The notes under the pieces: model-generated
What the model saw: the letters and a program-made list of their open reading frames with translations, nothing else
Databases searched by the model: none
What the model was told of the DNA's origin: nothing
Assembly (NCBI GenBank): GCA_009760855.2
Contig: WPIO01000078.1
Coordinates: 476,001 to 540,000 of the forward strand
DNA length: 64,000 bases
Origin: Cristatella mucedo
Lineage: Eukaryota; Bryozoa; Phylactolaemata; Cristatellidae
Direction of reading: 5' to 3'
Made by a program: the position numbers and the translations under genes
Shown: positions 38,728 to 64,000 of the stretch, in pieces
Position numbering within the stretch: the first letter of the stretch is position 1
Layout of the letters: the number at the start of each line of letters is the position of its first letter

Positions 38728-41156
38728 AGCGGAACCAGCTCAGCGCAGGCCGAACCGGAGGCGGTGCCGGCCATCATCCGCCAGCAACAGGAAAGCGAGC
38801 ACGTGTCGAGGGTTCGAGCCGTACAGAAGGCTTTTTGCTCCCTTCAAGCGGAGCGATAAAAGATGCGTGGGGACTTCGATAAAAGACGGGGCCTTCTGGC
38901 GCTACATAAATGTTCGGTCAGCTAACCTTTACTCTACACTAGCCGAGTGCTTTGTTTTTAGACGAGAAGAGAAAATGGGGTGCTCATCTAGATTTGACTC
39001 AGAAATAGCCCGCTCTATCGGAACAAAGTTCTGGCACCGTAGTTAGTGGTGGGCGCCTACGCCGTGTGCCTGCCGCTGCTGGCGGAGGATGGTTAGTTCC
39101 GTTCCGCGGGTTAGCGCAGAATGCTATCCCACCCTTCCCTGCCTACCGTGAAGTAAGGCGACGAGACTGTGAATCCTGGTAAAGGGGCTAGCAGCTTCAG
39201 GCAGTGTGCCAAAAATCATCGGGTGTCAAACCTCCCTTTTTACGGGTAATGTCTACAGACAGACTCGATCGACTTTAATTTGTGACCGGCGACTAATATT
39301 TTAAACGTTTCGTTGCGGCCGTTACGGCTTCCGACCGTTTCTACTCTTTGCCTGGCATAACGGCGCATTTGAAGAGCCCGCCCACTCTCGCGCGTCTGAT
39401 ATGCACGTGCGAACAAAGCCTGACGCTATCGAGCCCGAAACTGTGGTCTGTGTTTCTCTGTGTGTGCATGATTCGATTATTGACACTATAGGGCTCGCTG
39501 GCACTCTGCCGGTGCAGGCTGACAGGTAAGTGTCTTAAACCAACCCATGGTCTAACAGCTGATGGCTGTGGCCTAGGGACGGGCCGGTGCCCAGCTGTTT
39601 TCTGGCGGCTGTGGTTTATCTCCTGGCGCCGGCCTTTGTCCTCCCGCCAACTCACACGATGAGTTGCGGCTGGGAGGGAGTGAGGGCAGAGGGAACGCCG
39701 GCCGTAGGAGAGAACAGTTGTGCTTGGGCAGCGCTGCAGGCGCTAGCGAAAATACGCGTTCGTGTGAGCCAGCTTCTGAGTTCTGCCTGCTTCCGCGTAC
39801 GCGCTCGTTGAGAGAGCACTGTTTATCTACTAAAGCGATACGGCCAATATTTCGCAAACGAGCTTCGAGTCGTGGGCGCTGCGAGAACCGTTGCTAAGTG
39901 CTGCAGGCGGCGCGTCTTGCTTCGGATGCGGTTTGAGTTTGAATTGCGTCTCGCATACGACGCTACGTAGCTCAGATGCAGGATAGCGTGAAGTCATCAG
40001 CGCGATCGAGCTACACAGCGATCGAGTTTCTCGCTAAACGTTTTTAAGCATAATTTTTAGAGGCAGTGGAGCGCGGCAACGGATACCTTCAGATCGAGTA
40101 ATTCAGTAATGGACGCTGCTCACATTCCCACATCGCGATGCCAGGCGGCGGTTTTAGCACAGCTCGCCGGTCAGCAGCTGCACTGTATTCTTAAGCTTCC
40201 ATTTCGGGCAGCAACTAAACAAGCCTCAATAATAGTAATTATAACGATAGGTCACTCGGATAGCATTCTAAGAAAACTAAATTATCTTTCCCTGCGCTGC
40301 ATAACTCGCGGCCAATGAATCAATAACCAAGGGTTAGCGACCCTCGCGGTATCAAAGTTTAGAAAAAGCAAACGAAGTCAAACGAGTATCGCGCTTAAGC
40401 CAGCCTGCTGAAGCACGCAAAACGACACACACGGACACCGGTCGGTAGGACTTCTGGAGGGCAAAAGCGAAAACAAGAATGACAAGTTCAACAATGGGGC
40501 ACTGGGATAGCGGAACGAAATAGGGGCGTCTTTAGCCGGGACTTTAAAATATGCCAAGTCCTCTAAGGTTGTGTTTGAAGCGGAAGCGAGCTCCCATCTC
40601 TAGATGCTTACGAACCGAAGGCTCAATGGCCCCCCCAAGCAGCGTACGGATCAATTGTTTCGCAGTTACCGTCATCGTCGTCAAGGCAATCGAATCCGTC
40701 GAACCTAGCCAACACCGTGCGGCTACAGAGCGCCTCCACACGGCGCTACTTCGTGGTGGCTCGATAGCAATTCTAATCTGCTTCGATCCCTTCATAAACA
40801 CTAGCTGCGTTCGTGACGTCGGCGGCGTCGGCGCCACTTCAGTTGCGCACGCAGATGCCGCGCGAATGCGGCGTTCGCTCAAATTCTGACGCGCCGGTGT
40901 CACGCTTCCTGGCGCTGGGAGAAGGAAGCTTTCTCTTTTAAATTAAATTAAATTATTATTAAAATTGATTTAATTAAATTAAATTTCCAAGAATCCGTCC
41001 GCTGAAACTTTACAAGTAAGTGGACTAGCGGATGCCCGTAATAATAGTTCTGCCCAGACTTGGTCCATTCTGTTCACTGCCGGACCGCGTTCGAAAACTT
41101 TTCGCATCCGCACGCGTTTTTTTTTTTTAGCGCAGACTGCACTTCCTAACGTCTCG

Positions 41157-41285
41157 ATGTCCGGTCGGCCACGCTTCTCGGACGCGAGCATCGAGCGCGG
41201 ACCGTGCGAAACGCGATTGCAGGAGTCCGGCGCTGAGCAGCGGCCCGGCGCGCGCAATTACACCACGCGACCCGGTGTTATGCCC
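41157..41285 (+). CDS. candidate first exon of an unidentified plus-strand gene
   Basis: An ATG opens 43 codons (MSGRPRFSDASIERGPCETR ... RNYTTRPGVMP) ending in phase 0 at a consensus donor CCC|GTAAGT. It lies in a CpG-rich stretch (about 39.0-41.5 kb) that looks like an unmethylated promoter region. No following exon was recognised with confidence and no family is known to me. It could also be chance. Confidence 0.25.
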
Positions 41286-41577
41286 GTAAGTATACCCGCA
41301 CGTACGGCCCCTATCGCCGCGCGCGTTCTCCTTGGTCAGGCGCGTCGCCGGACTCGTCTACCCGCCCCGAGCGCGTCAGCTGGGCGGAAGCGCTAGGCGC
41401 GCGTGAAGGCCGTACTGGCGCGTAAGGGCTGCAGCATTCGACTATCTCTCAAGGATCGCTGTTTTATTTTAGATGGAGCATTTTTGAATGAAATTCGACC
41501 TTTTCCACTTCCGCTGCTCATCCCGACGCAGCGAGCAGACTTTTTCTTTTCTCACGAAAGTGCTCTAAATTGACTGA

Positions 41578-41652
41578 ATGTAAAGCGCCTAGAAAGAGAT
41601 TTGAGTTCTCTGAGGGCGCTTTATTAAGTGCATTATTATTATTATTATCATT
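41578..41652 (+). mobile_element. LINE A 3' end fragment
   Basis: GCGCCTAGAAAGAGATTTGA, CTCTGAGGGCGCTTTATTAA, then (ATT)n. Confidence 0.7.
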
Positions 41653-41914
41653 ACGTTGGTGGTCGCGCTTGGCCTCATGACCGAAAGCCACGCGGAGGCT
41701 GCTGCTCCAGGTTCGGTTGCCCGTCCGATCTGGCAGACGCCGCAGGTCATTTTCTCACTCTCGAAGGATTTTCCCGCACCGACGACGGACATGGAATTTT
41801 AAGAACCTTATTTTCGCATCTCAGCATTGCCAAGTAATTCTCGCCTATCCGGCGCTCGCTGGACTCGATCGCAGCGGCCGCGCAATCGCACTATCCACGT
41901 AATTAACAGATATA

Positions 41915-41972
41915 TTAGTTAATATATATATATATATATATTAACATTAACTAATATATCTGTATATATATA

Positions 41973-42011
<39 letters not shown>

Positions 42012-42012
42012 T
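41915..42012. repeat. AT-rich palindrome and (AT)n tract
   Basis: Arms ACAGATATATTAGTTAA and TTAACTAATATATCTGT flank an inner (TA)n, forming a near-perfect hairpin at 41908-41962. A second (TA)n follows. Confidence 0.85.
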
Positions 42013-43009
42013 CGTAATCCGCGTAATTAATGGCGACGAACACAATTTGTCTGCAATATTATTTGGCAATGCGAATCCTATCTTGCTGTATCGTTTAGTA
42101 GCTTCACTGCTCGCCTAATATAGCCGATTGTTAAGGTTTTTACAGCGAGTCTCTGGGTTGGGACGGTGTATATTGAAGCAGCCCTTTGAAGCAAAGGTTC
42201 GAAGTCCCGTGTCAAGAGATAAGGCAGCGAAAGGAGTCGCGATACCGCCGTTGGTAGAAAAGAGGCGCCCAGGATGAGCAGAGATTTAGGATCGTTGCCC
42301 ACTCGAGGCGAATTGTATCTGCTCCCACTCCGACAGCGTACGGACGGCTCTATAAAAGGTCAGGGGACGGCCTTCGGTCGTTCTGGTTCCTTAAAAAAGA
42401 CCACTTGGGGAGTTTCTTCTTTCCAAAAGAGAGAAGGTACACATTTAGTACGATTCATACGGACGAATCGAAAACTGTCAGGAACAGTGAGTTTTTAGTT
42501 TTCCTTCCAACGTCTCCCGCTTAGGGGATGTCGTGTCAGCCGATGGTAAGTTTCAGGCATTAAGGTGAGTAGAAACAAGAGTCGCGGTCTCCAAAGAATC
42601 TCAGGTTGGTCAGATACATACATCTAAACGATCCCAGTCCAATGAGTGAGTGGTGGCAGAGGGGGGGGGGGGTAGTCGTGAGGTACACATTGCTCATCCA
42701 AAGTGAAGTCGTTTCGGAGGACACTCAGACACCGTGCAGAGGCTGCACCAACGAATTCTGGCTGAGTTAATAGCAAGGGTGCTGCTTCTCAGTTTCTGCG
42801 TGTCGCTAGGTTTTCCCATACCTAGTTGGTTGATAGTGATTTAATTTTAGGCCGGTAGCTCGACAGACATTAGAGTTATCACTGCTCGAATATCGAAATA
42901 AAGCACATGGTGCATTTCCTTTGCCCCTAGCTTAGACCTCAATTTGTTCGTATTTTGTCAACATTTTCCCCCTTCAAATAGTTCCACAGCGAGTCAGCCC
43001 ACCATGACT

Positions 43010-43174
43010 GAGCCGTGATGGCACACTAGGTAAGGCGGTTGCTTTCATGACCTCGGTCCCGAGGTCGTGGGTTCGATTCCTGTAGTGGGCGATCTTTTAT
43101 CGCCACTGCAAGCGGTGGTGACAGCCGTCAAGGCTCTTCTGTCGCTATACAAAAGAGGCTGTTTAAGCAGCTAG
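43010..43174 (+). mobile_element. tRNA-headed SINE, family 1, full-length
   Basis: Head: GAGCCGTGATGGCACACTAG ... GAGGTCGTGGGTTCGATTCC, with a consensus pol III B box (GGTTCGATTCC). Body: GATCTTTTATCGCCACTGCA, AGCGGTGGTGACAGCCGTCA, AGGCTCTTCTGTCGCTATAC and AAAAGAGGCTGTTTAAGCAG. Same order as the copies at 16727, 49320 and 63640. Confidence 0.9.
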
Positions 43175-44173
43175 GATGACTTGTACCGTGCAAATGCTTG
43201 CGAGTCTCAAGGTATCTCTGTGCTAACTGATCCATACATAGTACACGAATGATACTGACACCGAGAAAGTTTAATTCCAGTTCAGACATCGTCCTTTATA
43301 TTTGCATTTATCCACTTCACCCAACAAGCGACAGCTATTTATGTCGTGAAATGCATTGCAGGAGAGGCCCAAGGGCATCTAAAAAAACGTCACGCAGAGC
43401 TAGTGATCAAATCTCAGTGTGCTGCCTCTGTATGCCAACTTTGAAAAATTGAGGACGAAACGAGAATACGTCTTACTCCCGGTCAAGTATTAGCAGAGAT
43501 CCGTCGTGACAGGCTTTGCCTCTGTGCCAACGTTCTTGTGGGAAAAACTGCATACGCTATGCTGATTTATCACTGTCAAATTTGATTCTGGCTTCAAATG
43601 AGCAATTGACACATATTTACTAAAGTGAAGTGATGCCTTTAATACCACACCACGACGTAAACATGCAATAAGTCATGGCTTATTGTGAATACAATATAAT
43701 GAGCACCATTGACTCTTCGGCACCAGCCAGGAGCCTGCATGGCACGTCACTGCTGTCCAGTGGTCTGGAATGTGGAATGGCTAACCCAGCAATCATTGCT
43801 GCAGTATCACAGTGGTCAAGGAGCTCCATGAGAAAATGTACGAACGTCATCCAATTGACAATGGCTAAATAAGAAAGCGGCTTGAGTCATCTATGGCGCC
43901 AATAAGAGCCTGGGCATGTGACACTTGCTATTTCTAACAAGCAAGGAAAAAAGGCTGAACATCTAGCCGACGAACCCCACTTGACCATCGACATCTTTCA
44001 GCCTTCGGCCGCTTCGTACGTGATAGCGATGTAGCAACCAACAATTGCTGCATACGACAATTGCTGCTGCTTGCTGCCGGGGGCAACATTTTGACGAGAA
44101 GCTGCTCTGTCTGTGGCTCCCAGCCATGCACACGTCCTGTGGGCGTGAATCCAAAGCTGACGAAGGAAGACGA

Positions 44174-62696
<18,523 letters not shown>

Positions 62697-62749
62697 CTGA
62701 AACGGGCAGCGGCACTCGGTTGATGAGCAGGCGACGGCCAACTCGTGGC

Positions 62750-63637
62750 TGATGGGCGAGATTCAAAGGCACGTGTACCGGCTAGGTTAATGCTCACACT
62801 GCAGCCGAGGGCTCGAAGCAGCCCTCCTCCATTGGAAAGCTTAACTGCAGTGCTAAACTACTTAAGAAGAATGCTGAGGTGATATCCAATTATAACGATT
62901 TACACGGATATTGTCTTCATAATGTGATCAAATGATGCAGCAGCTGTCCGAGTGAGGTCTACTTGCCCCCCTCTGATGCTGACGTTACAGTGTGTGCAAA
63001 GTGCCTAGAAATAGAGAGAGTGCCCAGAAGTTCTCCGAGGGACAAATCTCTTCTTCTTATTATTAGCACACGCCTGCCTGGGACCTCCGGCGCATTATTC
63101 TGCAGTACGTCAATGCTACGGCGGTCAGCTGGGGCCAGCGCCGTGATCAAAGCTCACCCAGACTAGCCTGGTCTCACTTGGTGCCATATCATCTCGACAG
63201 TGGAGGCTAACAATTTTCTAAACAAGCATCACATATTTGGCTGCAATGGGTCAGGTTCTCGTTATGCTTCATAAATTATAAACAGCACACAACCAAGCTA
63301 GGTTGATTAAACCATAGACAACATACAACCAAGTAACCCACGACAAAATGGAAAGACAAGAAACAATGTTTGCCACTGCCCCACTAAATCCGATGCACGG
63401 CATTTTCACGTGCAATGCAACTGCATACAGCACACTTGATTCTCCTTTTCCACGATACGGCACCGTACAACGTTGCAGCTGCTGCTGTTGCTAGCATGCA
63501 TCAAGTAGTAGCACAGTGTGTTGAATGGAATGTCAGCATCGACAGTTGCAGTCCAGTACTACTGGAAGAAGCCTGCCAGGTGACGTGCTTCAAACCCATT
63601 TTCGGTTTAATAGCAGCAGAAAATTAGGTAAAAAAAA
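62750..63637. other. AP-1 gamma intron, no recognised feature
   Basis: No exon of the upstream AP-1 gamma trunk was found. A decayed LINE A-like 3' end (GTGCCTAGAAATAGAGAGAG ... TTCTTCTTATTATT) lies at about 62998-63065 on the plus strand. Confidence 0.4.
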
Positions 63638-63810
63638 TACTAGCTGACTTAACAGCCTCTTTTTTGTATAGCGACAGAAGAGCCTTGACGGCTACCACCA
63701 CTGCTTGCAGTGGCGATAAACAATCGCCCACCACAGGATTCGAACACACGACCTCGGGGCCGAGGTCATGAAAAGCAACCGCCTTACCTCGTGAGCCATT
63801 ACGGCTCATT
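63638..63810 (-). mobile_element. tRNA-headed SINE, family 1, full-length
   Basis: ACTAGCTGACTTAACAGCCT to GTGAGCCATTACGGCTCATT with an intact B-box complement (GGATTCGAACAC, one change). Confidence 0.88.
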
Positions 63811-64000
63811 CAGGTAGCCACTTTCTCTCGAGCTGGAGGGTGGGTGTGTATGTGGGATAGTGGTGGGAGCCTTAGCGGCTACACGGCTGTCACCACTAGA
63901 AGTCGAGCTGCAGCCCACGGGCCTCCCCCACTCTCCAGCCAGACTCTGGGAGAGGGCAAGGTTTAAGATCATTCGAGGTCAAGACCTCTGAGGTGCTGCT

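Larger units (their letters stand above)
38671..44173. other. intergenic region between mucin/Ig gene and AP-1 gamma
   Basis: Holds a foldback hairpin, a CpG-rich part (about 39.0-41.5 kb), a LINE A tail, the AT palindrome at 41.9 kb and a full-length SINE at 43.0 kb. The missing first exon of the mucin/Ig gene and the AP-1 gamma 3' UTR should be here, but neither is recognisable by eye. Confidence 0.4.

Noticed and set aside
40544-40903. Overlapping 112- and 119-codon frames on opposite strands
   Set aside because: Neither shows a motif or flanking splice signals; expected by chance in a CpG-rich stretch.
43010-43100. tRNA gene
   Set aside because: B box is good but the head does not fold as a clean cloverleaf by eye, and it continues into a body repeated in at least three other places; it is a SINE.

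Overview
This window is animal (metazoan) nuclear DNA. All genes are split by GT-AG introns, the proteins are animal families (CENP-P, NOL8, AP-1 gamma, an Ig/mucin surface protein), and the introns are full of LINE and SINE fragments and long (GA)n/(CA)n microsatellites. An invertebrate is likely, but the phylum cannot be told from the sequence alone. Most long open reading frames are microsatellite translations or shadows; the real genes were assembled by hand from short exons with matching splice sites and reading-frame phases.

Left part (0.5-29.4 kb): a head-to-head gene pair. On the minus strand, a NOL8-like nucleolar RNA-binding protein has eleven visible exons from its start codon at 16,030 down to 541, and its last exon(s) lie left of the window. 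On the plus strand, a complete six-exon CENP-P-like kinetochore gene (279 aa) runs from 16,152 to 29,405. The two start codons are 121 bp apart, an arrangement also found in human (NOL8/CENPP).

Middle part (29.4-44.2 kb): a minus-strand gene for a predicted secreted or membrane surface protein, with signal-peptide core, a Thr/Pro-rich mucin stalk built from about 24 copies of a 7-residue repeat (a 21-bp GC-rich minisatellite), then two Ig-like domains on separate phase 1-1 exons. Its first exon and its 3' end were not found. A CpG-rich stretch near 39-41.5 kb holds one weak candidate first exon on the plus strand.

Right part (44.2-62.7 kb): the C-terminal 664 codons of the AP-1 clathrin adaptor gamma subunit, fourteen exons on the minus strand, from the armadillo trunk through the clathrin-binding hinge to the complete gamma-ear and stop codon at 44,174. 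The 5' exons lie to the right of the window.

Repeats: two CR1/L2-type LINE families (family A with an (ATT)n tail, family B ending in short ACATT-like units or CA repeats), a tRNA-headed SINE with a conserved 3' body, a second tRNA-Leu-like SINE whose 3' end matches the LINE A tail, two large minisatellites, tandem duplications, perfect foldback hairpins and many dinucleotide tracts.
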